From positions 1-39,115 of the forward strand of contig PMOK01000051.1 of NCBI GenBank assembly GCA_003162425.1: 39,115 nucleotides of DNA. The letters are read 5' to 3'. Source of the stretch: Bryobacterales bacterium (GTDB lineage: Bacteria > Acidobacteriota > Terriglobia > Bryobacterales > Bryobacteraceae). Of the stretch, positions 15,772-24,684 are shown in pieces. A program made the translations under genes and the position numbers. Under the pieces are notes generated by a model. The model was not told the DNA's origin. It saw only the letters and a list, made by a program, of their open reading frames with translations, and searched no databases. Every line of letters begins with the position of its first letter. The first letter of the stretch is position 1.

Positions 15772-17505
15772 GTGGACGAGCTTGTCATCGACTATACTGA
15801 GCGATTGGACCTTCGATTTTCGCGTAGAAGGCTTCTGGCGGCAGCCGCACTAGGGGGAATCTGCCGCGGCGGAAGGTTGTTGCGCGCCGCGCCGGCTCGG
15901 GCGACCGGCCCCATCTTCGAGGAAATACCGCCCGAGACTAGCGGGATAGCGTGGGTACACGAGAACGCCAAGTCGCCGGAGCGTTATCTGCCGGAAAGCC
16001 TCGGCCCCGGCTGCGCTTTCCTGGATTACGATAACGACGGTTGGATGGACATTTACCTGGTCAACAGCGGCCCGTCCGATTTCTACACGCCGAAACAAGC
16101 GCTGCGAAACGCGTTGTACAAAAACAATCGCGACGGCACCTTCACCGACGTCACTGAGAAGGCTGGCGTAGCAGCAGGCACGACCTTCGGCATGGGAGTG
16201 GCGGCGGCCGACTACAACAACGACGGCTATCCGGACTTGTTCGTCACCGCGTATGGCCGCTCGATTCTATATCACAACAACGGCAACGGGACCTTCACCG
16301 ACGTCACCGAAAAAGCCGGCTTGTCAGTGCCCGGCTGGACCACCAGCGCGGTATGGTTCGATTACGATAACGACGGCCGTCTGGATCTGTTCGTGTGCAG
16401 CTTCGTTGATTACACGGACAAACCTTCGTGCGGCGTCAACAAGGCGGGCCAGCGCTATTACTGTATTCCGCGCCTGTTCAAGCCCACCCACAGCTTCTTG
16501 TTTCACAACAACGGCGACGGGACATTCAGGGACGTAACGCGCGGCACCGCCATCGAGCGCGCCATGGGGAAAGGCCTGGGCGTAGTGGCCACCGATATCA
16601 ACAACGACGGGCGTATGGATTTATTCGTCGCCAACGATACCGTGCAAGACTTTCTTTTTGTGAATCGCGGCAACAACAAGTGGGATGAGATTTCGCTCAT
16701 GGCCGAAGTGGCTTACAGCGAAAGCGGCCGTGCGCGCTCCGGCATGGGCGTGGATGCGGCCGACATCAACGGCGACGGCTGGGAGGACTTGTTCGTCTCC
16801 AATATCAATGACGAGATGTTTTCGCTCTACACCAACAACAAGAACGAGACCTTCTTCGACGCCGCGCACAAGCACGGCATCGCGCAGGAAACGCGCCTGC
16901 TCAGCGGCTGGGGGCTGAAGTTTTTCGACTACGACAACGACGGCCTGGTGGACCTGATACTCGCCAATGGCCATCCCGATGACAGCATCGAGTCAAACTA
17001 CGCGCGGGTGAAGTACAAGGAGCCGCTGTTGCTTTACCACCAGGAGCAAGGGCTGCTGCGCAATGTCACATCAGATGGCGGGCCGGCTTTCTCAAAACCG
17101 CTGGCCGCGCGCGGCCTCGCGGTCGGCGACTACGATAACGACGGCTTCGTAGACGTGCTGGTAGGCGCCAACGGCGGCGCACCGGTGTTATTGCACAACC
17201 GCTGTGGTTCCGGCAACCATTGGTTAGGCGTAAAACTGGTGGGGACAACCTGCAACCGGGACGCGATCGGCGCCCGGCTCACCTGGTCAGCCGGCGGAGT
17301 GAATCGAAGCAGGCTCAAGAATAGCGGCGGTAGTTATCTCTCGTCGCACGATCCGCGAGAAGTGCTGGGGTTTGGCGCGTCTTTGAAGATCGATTGGCTG
17401 GAAATCAAGTGGCCGTTGCCTAGCGGGAAGGTGCAGAGGTTTACGGATCTGCCGATAGACCGTTATGTAACCATTGTCGAAGGGAAATCAACCGTCGAGG
17501 GTTGA
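15772..17505 (+). CDS. CRTAC1 / ASPIC-UnbV family FG-GAP repeat protein (exported)
   Basis: A 577-residue protein with a Tat-like N-terminus ([20 protein letters not shown]). Seven FG-GAP/VCBS calcium loops follow: [84 protein letters not shown]. It ends in an ASPIC/UnbV domain ([20 protein letters not shown], then IDWLEIKWP). Such beta-propellers are abundant in Solibacter-like genomes; the function is not established, and adhesion or substrate binding are guesses. The start is a GTG at 15772; TTG 15801 just before the twin arginines is an alternative. Confidence 0.9.
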   Translation: MDELVIDYTERLDLRFSRRRLLAAAALGGICRGGRLLRAAPARATGPIFEEIPPETSGIAWVHENAKSPERYLPESLGPGCAFLDYDNDGWMDIYLVNSGPSDFYTPKQALRNALYKNNRDGTFTDVTEKAGVAAGTTFGMGVAAADYNNDGYPDLFVTAYGRSILYHNNGNGTFTDVTEKAGLSVPGWTTSAVWFDYDNDGRLDLFVCSFVDYTDKPSCGVNKAGQRYYCIPRLFKPTHSFLFHNNGDGTFRDVTRGTAIERAMGKGLGVVATDINNDGRMDLFVANDTVQDFLFVNRGNNKWDEISLMAEVAYSESGRARSGMGVDAADINGDGWEDLFVSNINDEMFSLYTNNKNETFFDAAHKHGIAQETRLLSGWGLKFFDYDNDGLVDLILANGHPDDSIESNYARVKYKEPLLLYHQEQGLLRNVTSDGGPAFSKPLAARGLAVGDYDNDGFVDVLVGANGGAPVLLHNRCGSGNHWLGVKLVGTTCNRDAIGARLTWSAGGVNRSRLKNSGGSYLSSHDPREVLGFGASLKIDWLEIKWPLPSGKVQRFTDLPIDRYVTIVEGKSTVEG

Positions 17506-17512
17506 GTGTAGC

Positions 17513-17635
17513 GAAGTGGGGCGGACCCCCTGGTCCGCGGCCGACGCCCTCGTCGGCCTGCTGCTGGCATTTGATGACTGCTTGAAGTAGCGGGTCCTGG
17601 GGGACCCGCGCGGACCAGGGGGTCCGCCCCACTTC
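17513..17635. repeat. Palindromic island A: 27-bp perfect stem with two inner hairpins
   Basis: 17513-17539 and 17609-17635 are exact reverse complements over 27 bp (beginning GAAGTGGGGCGGACC). Inside are GGCCGACG/CGTCGGCC (17539-17546 and 17551-17558, CCCT loop) and GCGGGTCC/GGACCCGC (17590-17597 and 17602-17609, TGGG loop), with about 30 unpaired bases between. The right arm overlaps the stop codon of the TPR gene; the left begins 8 bp after the CRTAC1 stop. It could terminate both convergent transcripts. Confidence 0.9.
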
Positions 17636-18575
17636 AGTGCACAACCTTCTGCGGTTCCGCGACTCCCGTCTCGATCTCCTGCTTCATCTGCCGGACCTTC
17701 TCGGAAGCTTGCTCATGGAGAGCCAACTCGCGTTGCGCCTCTTCCGGATGCCCCGTGCGGCGATACGCCGTACTTAAGTAAAAGTGGGCGGCCGGATTGT
17801 CGGGCCGAAGTTTGGCAGCCATCTGGAGCGGCGCGACGGCTTCGGCGTTGCGGCCGTCCTCAAGCATCGACCGGCCGAGCCCGATGAATGCGTCGGCGAA
17901 CCGGGCATCCAGCTTGGTGGCGCGCTCGAAATGTCCGATCGCCGCGGGGAACTGCTGATCCTGCCTGTCGAGTTCGCCCAATATATACTCGGCGCCGGCG
18001 TTGGAGGGATCAACCTTGAGCTCCTCCTCAAACTCGTTCTGGGCCGCTTTCTTGTTTTCATCCGTTTTTGGCCCGGAAAGCACCAGGCGGCCGACGCGGT
18101 AATGGATGCCGGGCAAGTTCGGGTTTCTGTTGAGGACCTCGCGATACTCCGCAATGGCTTCGTCCCATTTGCCCTGCGCCTCGAGCGCTTCTCCGTTCAG
18201 CAAACGAACCTGGTAGGAGGTTGGCGCCGAGACCATGAGTTTCTGCGAGGCACGGATGGATAGATCGGAATAAATGTGCACTGTCGCGTAGAGAACTTCG
18301 GGGTCGTTCGGAAAGCTGCTGCTCAGGCCGCGCAGGAAGCCCGCGGCGCTGTCCAGGTCGTGGAGCGACAGGCCGCAGTGAACGCCATCCAGGCCCAGAC
18401 GCTTCTTAGTTTCCGGATCCGTCGCATGCGTAATAGCCGTCTTCAGTAGCGGCAGCGCTTCGCGGCAATGTCCGGATTCCGCAAGCTGCTCGATGGAAGC
18501 GGTGGACTTCGCGGGCGGAGCCTGCGCGAACACCATTGCGGCGACAAGCCCACCTACCAATATCAACCGTCTCAC
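17634..18575 (-). CDS. Exported TPR-repeat protein
   Basis: 313 residues with a signal peptide (MRRLILVGGLVAAMVFAQA) and tetratricopeptide repeats, for example GKWDEAIAEYREVLNRNPNL, AGAEYILGELDRQDQQFPAA and NAEAVAPLQMAAKLRPDNPA. It is likely a periplasmic protein-interaction scaffold. In Acidobacteria such proteins often sit beside CRTAC1 genes, as here (convergent). The partner is unknown. Confidence 0.85.
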   Translation of the reverse strand: MRRLILVGGLVAAMVFAQAPPAKSTASIEQLAESGHCREALPLLKTAITHATDPETKKRLGLDGVHCGLSLHDLDSAAGFLRGLSSSFPNDPEVLYATVHIYSDLSIRASQKLMVSAPTSYQVRLLNGEALEAQGKWDEAIAEYREVLNRNPNLPGIHYRVGRLVLSGPKTDENKKAAQNEFEEELKVDPSNAGAEYILGELDRQDQQFPAAIGHFERATKLDARFADAFIGLGRSMLEDGRNAEAVAPLQMAAKLRPDNPAAHFYLSTAYRRTGHPEEAQRELALHEQASEKVRQMKQEIETGVAEPQKVVH

Positions 18576-18591
18576 AACTTTATTGTACGTC

Positions 18592-18683
18592 TGTGGGGCA
18601 GGTTGGTAACCTGCGCGCCGATTGCCAATCGGCGCAAACTGGGCGGGTTATCAACCCGCCGCAGGATGCCATCCTGCCCCACA
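18592..18683. repeat. Palindromic island B: four tandem hairpins inside an 11-bp stem
   Basis: The outer stem TGTGGGGCAGG (18592-18602) pairs with CCTGCCCCACA (18673-18683). The inside can refold into four consecutive perfect hairpins, each with a 3-nt loop: GCAGGTT-GGT-AACCTGC (18598-18614), GCGCCGATT-GCC-AATCGGCGC (18615-18635), GGCGGGTT-ATC-AACCCGCC (18642-18660) and GCAGGAT-GCC-ATCCTGC (18661-18677). It ends 3 bp from the TonB receptor stop codon. The outer stem shares GTGGGGC with island A. Confidence 0.9.
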
Positions 18684-18686
18684 ACT

Positions 18687-21600
18687 TCAGAAGTGGTACT
18701 TAAATGCGAACTGCACCTCGCGCCCGCTCAATGCATTGGAACTGTTCAGCAACCCCAGTTGCGGCCCCACACCCGTATTGGGAGCATTCAGAATCGGATG
18801 GTTTGTTAGGTTTATGAACTCCGCGCGCAGATCGAAGGCGTGACGCTCGGTAATCTTAAACGTCTTCGACACGTTGAAATCGAACGTCGCCAGGCCCGGC
18901 CCGCGTACCGTACCGACGCCGCAGCTGCCAAAAGTGCCGTTGGCGGGCTGCGCAAAAGCGCTGGGGCTGAACCATTGATAACCAGATCCCACAGATGGAG
19001 ACGCGTTCTGCGTACCCAATATATCTACGGGAGAGATGCAATCCGCGCGCGGACCGCGGGATGTGGTATTCGAAGCGTCGCTAGCCCCGATTGTCAACGG
19101 GAAGCCGGTGTGGAGGGTCAGGATGCCGGCCATCGTCCAGCCACCCACCACCGCGTCGAGCGCTTTGTTCATATCGTTGCCGAACGTGCGCCCGCGGCCA
19201 AATGGGATGTCGTAAACCGCGTTGCCAGCGAAAAGCTGATGGGCGTCATAGTCGCACGGCCCCCATTCCGCCGCGGCATCGTAGATGTTCTGGTAGTACC
19301 AGTTGCTTTGCGAGGCTTGGCCGCCCTGGCCGTAGTAGCCCATATTGTTGGTCATGCACTTGGAGTATGTATAGGCCACCGAGTATTCCAGGCCTGAACT
19401 CAAGCGCTTTTTCATCGACATTTGCAGCGCTTCGTAATCCTGGTTCCCTATCGAGGCTGTACCCGAGATCTGCCCGATCTCGCTCAGCAGCGTGGGATTG
19501 CCCGACAGGTATTCAGTGGGCGACACTGTACCGTTCTTGTTCAACACGCTCTGGTCGTAAGGCATCGGGACCATCAGGTGCGTGGCGCGCTGCCCTACGT
19601 AGCTGGCCTGAACAACGGTAGTCGTGTTCAGTTGATATTGCAGAGTCATGTTCCACTGATTCGACACCGCCGGCCGAACATTGGGATCCCAAACGCGCAG
19701 CGTAGCGCCAATCAACTGGTTCGACGATTGGCTGAAAGGCAGGAAGCCCTGGTCGAGTGTCGAACCGGGCTTCACGCCGAAAAGGGCGGAATTGGTGTAC
19801 TGGTTGTCGTTCTCGTGAGCGAATGGCGGGTTGATGGGCAACCGCAAGTTGGTGCCCGTTCCCTCCAGATAATTCGAAAGCGTGTAGCCGGCGCGCACCA
19901 CCAGCTTGCCACCACCGGGGGTCCAGGCTACGCCAAGACGCGGCTGGAAGTTGGTGATGCCGTTGTACTGGTTGTAAAGCGCATTGCAATTGTTGTACGG
20001 ACAGCTCTGTCCGGAGAGGTATTCCTGACCGGTCACGAGGTTGAAGTTCGCCTGGCGATTCTTGACTTCATCCCAGGGCGTGTGCAACTCCCACCGCAAT
20101 CCCAGGTTGAAGGTCAGGTTCGAAGTCACGCGCCAGTCGTCCTGAAAAAATGCGGCGATGGAGTTCGAGCGCTGGCCCCAAGTGCCGCCGTTGACGCCAC
20201 CTTGAATCTCGGAAGGAAGGCCTAGTAGAAAATCGGCTTCCGCGAGGCCGCTGCCGTTACCGGCCTTCGAAGTGGTCGAGGCGCTGGTATATTGACCGTT
20301 GAAGTTGAACGTCCCAGCCTCGCCGTTATTGCCCGAATAGAAGGTATCCATGCGATAGCGATACCCCTGGAAGCCGATGTGCATCGTGTGCGAGCCCTTG
20401 GTCCAGATTATCGTGTCCTCATAGTGGATCACGGTATCGGCGAAAAGTTGATAAATGTCACTGTTGCCGATGGTGGCCGCATTGCCGCCCTGGAAATTCA
20501 TGGCGGGCAGGAAGGCCGATGGCACCCCGGGGATACCAACGGTCTGCCCAAAACCGCTGACAGCGCCGCCGGCGGCGCCGTTTGAATTGTAGACGTAATT
20601 CACGCCAAAGCGAACTTCGTTCACCAGCGAAGGGCTGATGGTCCGCGTCCAGTCCATTACACCGGTGTGCGTGGGGGTGGTGGAGAAACTGTTGTAAATC
20701 AGAGGCAGGGTGTTAATCGAGGGGTTATCGTACCGGCTCTCGGAAAATCGCAGATAGAAACGGTCTTTGTCGGAGATGTTGTAGTCGATTTTCACATCGC
20801 CTTGGTCTCCGTTGATAAAGGTGTTCTGCGCGTATTGATAATTGTTCAGCAGGCCGCTGTTGATCGGCGCGGGATAATACTGGGAGGTCAGGATCTTCGC
20901 CGCCGCCGGACTAAATAGCGACGCGGGAATGATGTTTCCAGCAAATGGCGCGCGAGTACCAGCGCTGGTGACTGAGAACGGATTGTAGAGCTGAATCGGG
21001 GTCCCTAGTGTCAGGAGTTGCGAAAAATTGCCCTGCCGTTCCGCTGCCGTGAACAGCGAAGTGGTTTGGATGCTGGTGGGCGTATCATCGCGCGACCCTT
21101 GATAGTCGATGAAGAAGAACAGCTTGTCCTTCTTGATGGGCCCACCCAGCGTTCCACCGAAATTGTTCCAGCGAATCGCAGCGCGCGGTGCACCATTAAA
21201 ATTATTCGACCAATCGTTGGCGTTCAGCACATTGTTGCGGAAGAACTCAAAAGCGCTGCCATGAAATTGATTGGTGCCGGACTTCGTTGTAGTGCTGATG
21301 ATGGCTCCCATGAAGTTGCCGAACTCGGCAGGGGCGTTGTTTGTGATCTCGTTAAACTCCTGGATGGCGTCCACGCTGGGCGCGTAACCGACATCGTTTT
21401 CGGATACCTGGTTGTTATCCAAGCCGTCCAGCATGAAATTGTTGGCTTGCTCCCGGTTGCCGTTCACGTTGGGGCGTGCACTGTTCATCGTGGTCTGGCC
21501 GTTCTTGAACCCGGACGGATCGGGATGAATGCTGCCGGGTGCCAGCAATGTTAGCTCCACGTAATTTCGCGTCGCCAGCGGCAGATCCTCGTTGGTGCGC

Positions 21601-22019
21601 GCGTCAATGTTCTGGCCGAGCTGCGTGGCCTGGGTCTGGAGCAACGGCTCCGTTGAGGTCACCTCCACGGTCTGCGAGAGGCTTCCAACTTGAAGTTGGA
21701 AATCCAAACGCGCCACCTGGTTCATTTCCATCCCGATGTGCGATTGGGTGGCTGTCGCGAAGCCCTCTTTTTCCACCTTCACGTTATAGGTGCCAATCGG
21801 TACGCGGGGAATGTTGAACGCCCCTTCCCCGTTGGTAGTGGTGGTCCACGGCGTGCCGCGGTCCGCGTCGATAGCCGAGACTTTGGCTCCCACCACGGCA
21901 GCGCCTGTGGGGTCAGTGACCTTACCGGTGAATGCGGCGGTTACCTGTTGGCCCCAAGCGGTAATCGTAAGGCAGCCAACCATGGCGGCGAACAAAACTA
22001 GCGATGTGATCCTCTTCAT
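18687..22019 (-). CDS. TonB-dependent receptor with carboxypeptidase-regulatory domain (Oar-like)
   Basis: A 1110-residue outer-membrane receptor. It has a signal peptide (MKRITSLVLFAAMVGCLTIT), then a CarboxypepD_reg-like domain (residues 25-105: AAFTGKVTDPTGAAVVGAKV, ending YNVKVEKEGF). A plug domain follows (LDGLDNNQVSENDVGYAPSV around residues 205-225), then a large beta-barrel ending in an aromatic residue (FKYHF), as expected for Bam recognition. Such receptors are strongly expanded in Solibacter; ligands, probably polymers or oligomers, are mostly unknown. The frame extends upstream, but ATG 22019 is preceded by a perfect AGGAGG and the upstream residues would cover the promoter. Confidence 0.94.
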   Translation of the reverse strand: MKRITSLVLFAAMVGCLTITAWGQQVTAAFTGKVTDPTGAAVVGAKVSAIDADRGTPWTTTTNGEGAFNIPRVPIGTYNVKVEKEGFATATQSHIGMEMNQVARLDFQLQVGSLSQTVEVTSTEPLLQTQATQLGQNIDARTNEDLPLATRNYVELTLLAPGSIHPDPSGFKNGQTTMNSARPNVNGNREQANNFMLDGLDNNQVSENDVGYAPSVDAIQEFNEITNNAPAEFGNFMGAIISTTTKSGTNQFHGSAFEFFRNNVLNANDWSNNFNGAPRAAIRWNNFGGTLGGPIKKDKLFFFIDYQGSRDDTPTSIQTTSLFTAAERQGNFSQLLTLGTPIQLYNPFSVTSAGTRAPFAGNIIPASLFSPAAAKILTSQYYPAPINSGLLNNYQYAQNTFINGDQGDVKIDYNISDKDRFYLRFSESRYDNPSINTLPLIYNSFSTTPTHTGVMDWTRTISPSLVNEVRFGVNYVYNSNGAAGGAVSGFGQTVGIPGVPSAFLPAMNFQGGNAATIGNSDIYQLFADTVIHYEDTIIWTKGSHTMHIGFQGYRYRMDTFYSGNNGEAGTFNFNGQYTSASTTSKAGNGSGLAEADFLLGLPSEIQGGVNGGTWGQRSNSIAAFFQDDWRVTSNLTFNLGLRWELHTPWDEVKNRQANFNLVTGQEYLSGQSCPYNNCNALYNQYNGITNFQPRLGVAWTPGGGKLVVRAGYTLSNYLEGTGTNLRLPINPPFAHENDNQYTNSALFGVKPGSTLDQGFLPFSQSSNQLIGATLRVWDPNVRPAVSNQWNMTLQYQLNTTTVVQASYVGQRATHLMVPMPYDQSVLNKNGTVSPTEYLSGNPTLLSEIGQISGTASIGNQDYEALQMSMKKRLSSGLEYSVAYTYSKCMTNNMGYYGQGGQASQSNWYYQNIYDAAAEWGPCDYDAHQLFAGNAVYDIPFGRGRTFGNDMNKALDAVVGGWTMAGILTLHTGFPLTIGASDASNTTSRGPRADCISPVDILGTQNASPSVGSGYQWFSPSAFAQPANGTFGSCGVGTVRGPGLATFDFNVSKTFKITERHAFDLRAEFINLTNHPILNAPNTGVGPQLGLLNSSNALSGREVQFAFKYHF

Positions 22020-22055
22020 TAAGACCTCCTGTGCGAATCGAGTGCATCTGGGCAG

Positions 22056-22071
22056 AGCAAGGTAATGGCCA
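22056..22071 (-). promoter_or_regulatory. Candidate sigma-54 (-24/-12) promoter of the TonB receptor
   Basis: Minus-strand TGGCCATTACCTTGCT fits TGGCACGnnnnTTGCW at 9 of 12 fixed positions, with the invariant GG and GC at the exact spacing. Initiation about 12 nt downstream would give a leader near 27 nt that contains the AGGAGG site. An overlapping TTGACA lacks a convincing -10 partner. Confidence 0.6.
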
Positions 22072-22132
22072 TTGCGTGTCAAACCTGAGCCACAGACTTT
22101 CCCCGAGCGGTAGTATCTTCGCCCTAGTCAGG

Positions 22133-22146
22133 CGTTGCTGGCAACG
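22133..22146. promoter_or_regulatory. Palindrome upstream of the sigma-54 promoter, possible activator site
   Basis: CGTTGC-TG-GCAACG is a perfect 6-bp inverted repeat centred about 90 bp upstream of the predicted start of the TonB receptor transcript, the usual distance range of bacterial enhancer-binding-protein sites. It does not match NtrC or NifA consensus sites. Confidence 0.4.
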
Positions 22147-22230
22147 TTAAACTTTGTCACGGTAGCGTAATGAACGCGATCTGCTTTTCAATCAGCGGTT
22201 TGTTTGCTCATTGAAACATGATTTAGCGGC

Positions 22231-22250
22231 GGTGTTACGATGGTGTTACG
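22231..22250 (+). promoter_or_regulatory. 11-bp-spaced direct repeat, possible winged-helix operator
   Basis: GGTGTTACG occurs twice (22231-22239 and 22242-22250) with one helical turn between starts. OmpR/PhoB/CadC-type winged-helix proteins bind such head-to-tail repeats. It is about 190 bp before a gene with a CadC-like N-terminal domain, in the divergent interval between that gene and the TonB receptor. The rest of 22072-22441 holds no recognised gene. Confidence 0.45.
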
Positions 22251-22441
22251 GCTCCTAAGTCCCCTGCGCCGCTATGAAAACTGCGGGGCAGAGCTCAAAA
22301 CAAGAATGGCATGCGTAGGGACAAATACGGAATTACGGAGTTCTACCCCCTTCCAACTATGAGAAATGTCAGGCGAGGGTGCGCCTGGCTATGCGACGCT
22401 GTTGGGTGTTATGCGTCTGTTAACATCGGTAAGTAAGGAAA

Positions 22442-24664
22442 GTGAAGCCCCTCGTGAGTGCCCTCCAGCCAGTTCGATTGCGCCCACCAGAGAGTAAGCC
22501 AGCTTGGCGAGCGCGGCTGAAACAGGCCCTGCTGCGGAGGAATCCCCGTTACCGTGAGTTGGAGCGCATAGTGGCCAGCAGCGCGCTCTCGCCCGCACTG
22601 GTCAAGTTCTTGCAATTCATCGTGGTGGAGACTCTGGAAGGGCGTGGAGACCGCCTGACGGAATCCTTTATTGCCGAAAAGGTTTTCAATCAACAGGAAT
22701 TTGCACCGAGTGAGAAGTCCGTTGTTCGAGTGGAGAAGCGGCGGCTGCGGGAGAGGCTGAAGGATTACTACCAGGGCCCGGGCAAGGATGACCGCCTGGT
22801 GATCAGTCTGGGATCGACTTTCGTGCCCGTCTTCTCGCCGCGAGGGAATGATATCCCCCAAACCGAACGGCGGAAGTTCCCGTGGCAGTGGACGGTTTAC
22901 GCGGCGGCAGCAATTTTGGGTCTGGCCGCCGTGGTCACATGGATCTTGTTGCGGCGAACGGCGCCGGAAGATTTCGCGCTGACCCAGTTGACCTATGACA
23001 GTGGCTCTACCACCGAGCCGGCTATCTCCCCCGACGGAAAACTGGTGGCTTACACGTCGGACCGGACCGGGGAGGGCAATCGGGACATCTGGGCGCAGAA
23101 CATCGCCACCGGCGATCGAGCGCGCATGGCAGCGGACCCGGCGGATGACGATGAACCCTCATTTTCACCGGACGGTTCTAAGGTTGTGTTCCGCTCGGAC
23201 CGCGACGGCGGCGGCATTTACACCGTAGCGATATTAGGCGGGGAACTAAAACTGATCGCCAGAAGAGGCCGGGGGCCGCGCTTCTCTCCGGACGGTCAAA
23301 GGATCGTGTATTGGGTAGGGGAATCCTATTTCGTGCGAACGCAAGTCTACGTCGTTGCGGCCATGGGAGGCACGCCGCGGCAAGTGCAGCCGAAATTCTA
23401 TGGCGCGCACGATGCGGTTTGGTCATCGGATGGAAAATACCTGTTGTTCTGGGGCCAGCGCGATGAATCCTCCGCCCCGGACTGGTGGGTTGCGCAGGTG
23501 GACGGAGGCGAACCGGTGGAAACGGGAATTTTTGCGGTGTTTGCGCGCCAGAATCTTTCGGCAGGCGGGCCGGCTGCGTGGGTGGACGACCAGGTTTACT
23601 TTTCGGCCCGCCGCGACACCACCAATCTCTGGAAAACGACCATCTCGCCGCGGACCGGCAAGAGCAGCGGCCGGCCCCGGCGGCTGACCTTCGGAACGGG
23701 TCAGGAAGGCGAACCCTCGGTGGCATCGAACGGCAACCTCGTTTTTTCCAGCGCGGCGACTAGCACCAATGTGTGGCGCCTTCCGATGGATCTGAAGCAA
23801 GGCAAAGTAACCGGCAACCTGGAACGGGTGACGCGCGACCTTTCCACCGAAGTGTTCCCCTCCATTTCGGCCAACCAGCGGCTGGCGTTTAGCGCCGACC
23901 GGTCGGGCAAGCGGGAAATCTGGGTGAAGGATCTGGCGATGGGCAAGGATACGCTGCTGGCCACAAGTTCGTCGGAGTTCGACTCACCAAAAATCGCGCC
24001 GGATGGATCGAGGGTGGCGTATGCGGTTGCGAGTCCGGGTTGGGCCATCCACGTGATCTCGTCGACTGGAGCAGAAGACAGGATCTACCCGAACGGCGGA
24101 CCTCCCCGTGCCTTTTCGGCGGACGGAACAAAGCTATTGTACGAAGCCAAATCGTGTTCGCCGTATTGCGTGGGACTGCTCGACTTGAGCACTGGTAAGA
24201 CCGAGGAACTAATCCGGCATCCCAAGCTAGCGCTCTATCCGGAGTCTTTTTCTCCCGATGGAGCATGGGTGGCGTTCCAGGCGCGGCCGGTGGACAACGA
24301 TTCGAACCGAACCATCTACGTCACCAGCTACGGCGACGAGCATGTGGGAGGGCCGGAGACATGGATTCAGGTTACCGACGGCAACCACATGGACCGGGAG
24401 GTGAAATGGTCTCCGGACGGCGGCTGGCTGTATTTCTTATCGGAGCGCGACGGATTTCGATGTATCTGGGCCGAGCGGCTGGACCGCATGACCAAGCACC
24501 CAATCGGCCAGCCGTTCCCGGTATATCATTTCCACCATTCGCAACAATCGTTGACGAGTCTGGGCAGTCCGGGTAAAGTGGGATTGTCGGTGACAAGCGA
24601 CGGGTTGCTGTTCAGCCTGGCCGAGACCACCGGGAATATTTGGCTGGCGCGCGCGCGGAAGTGA
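22442..24664 (+). CDS. Membrane-anchored winged-helix-like regulator with TolB/PD40 beta-propeller
   Basis: 740 residues. Residues 45-130 (LVKFLQFIVVETLEGRGDRL, then SVVRVEKRRLRERLKDYYQG and ISLGSTFVPVF) form the CadC-like cytoplasmic domain often seen in front of TPR or TolB sensors. One transmembrane helix lies at about 150-170. The periplasmic part has at least seven PD40/WD40-like blades (EPAISPDGKLVAYTSDR, EPSFSPDGSKVVFRSDRDG, GPRFSPDGQRIVYWVG, APDGSRVAY, SADGTKLLY, ESFSPDGAWVAF, EVKWSPDGGWLYFLSERDG). It is probably a one-component transmembrane sensor. The start GTG 22442 follows AAGGAA closely; GTG 22454 is an alternative. Confidence 0.85.
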   Translation: MKPLVSALQPVRLRPPESKPAWRARLKQALLRRNPRYRELERIVASSALSPALVKFLQFIVVETLEGRGDRLTESFIAEKVFNQQEFAPSEKSVVRVEKRRLRERLKDYYQGPGKDDRLVISLGSTFVPVFSPRGNDIPQTERRKFPWQWTVYAAAAILGLAAVVTWILLRRTAPEDFALTQLTYDSGSTTEPAISPDGKLVAYTSDRTGEGNRDIWAQNIATGDRARMAADPADDDEPSFSPDGSKVVFRSDRDGGGIYTVAILGGELKLIARRGRGPRFSPDGQRIVYWVGESYFVRTQVYVVAAMGGTPRQVQPKFYGAHDAVWSSDGKYLLFWGQRDESSAPDWWVAQVDGGEPVETGIFAVFARQNLSAGGPAAWVDDQVYFSARRDTTNLWKTTISPRTGKSSGRPRRLTFGTGQEGEPSVASNGNLVFSSAATSTNVWRLPMDLKQGKVTGNLERVTRDLSTEVFPSISANQRLAFSADRSGKREIWVKDLAMGKDTLLATSSSEFDSPKIAPDGSRVAYAVASPGWAIHVISSTGAEDRIYPNGGPPRAFSADGTKLLYEAKSCSPYCVGLLDLSTGKTEELIRHPKLALYPESFSPDGAWVAFQARPVDNDSNRTIYVTSYGDEHVGGPETWIQVTDGNHMDREVKWSPDGGWLYFLSERDGFRCIWAERLDRMTKHPIGQPFPVYHFHHSQQSLTSLGSPGKVGLSVTSDGLLFSLAETTGNIWLARARK

Positions 24665-24684
24665 ACGACACGTGTTTTAGAGCG

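Noticed and set aside
17513..17635. Simple intrinsic terminator
   Set aside because: No U-tract follows either arm, and the arms are far longer than needed; termination may be a side effect.
18592..18683. CRISPR array
   Set aside because: Hairpins differ in sequence, are contiguous, and lack identical repeats, spacers or cas genes.
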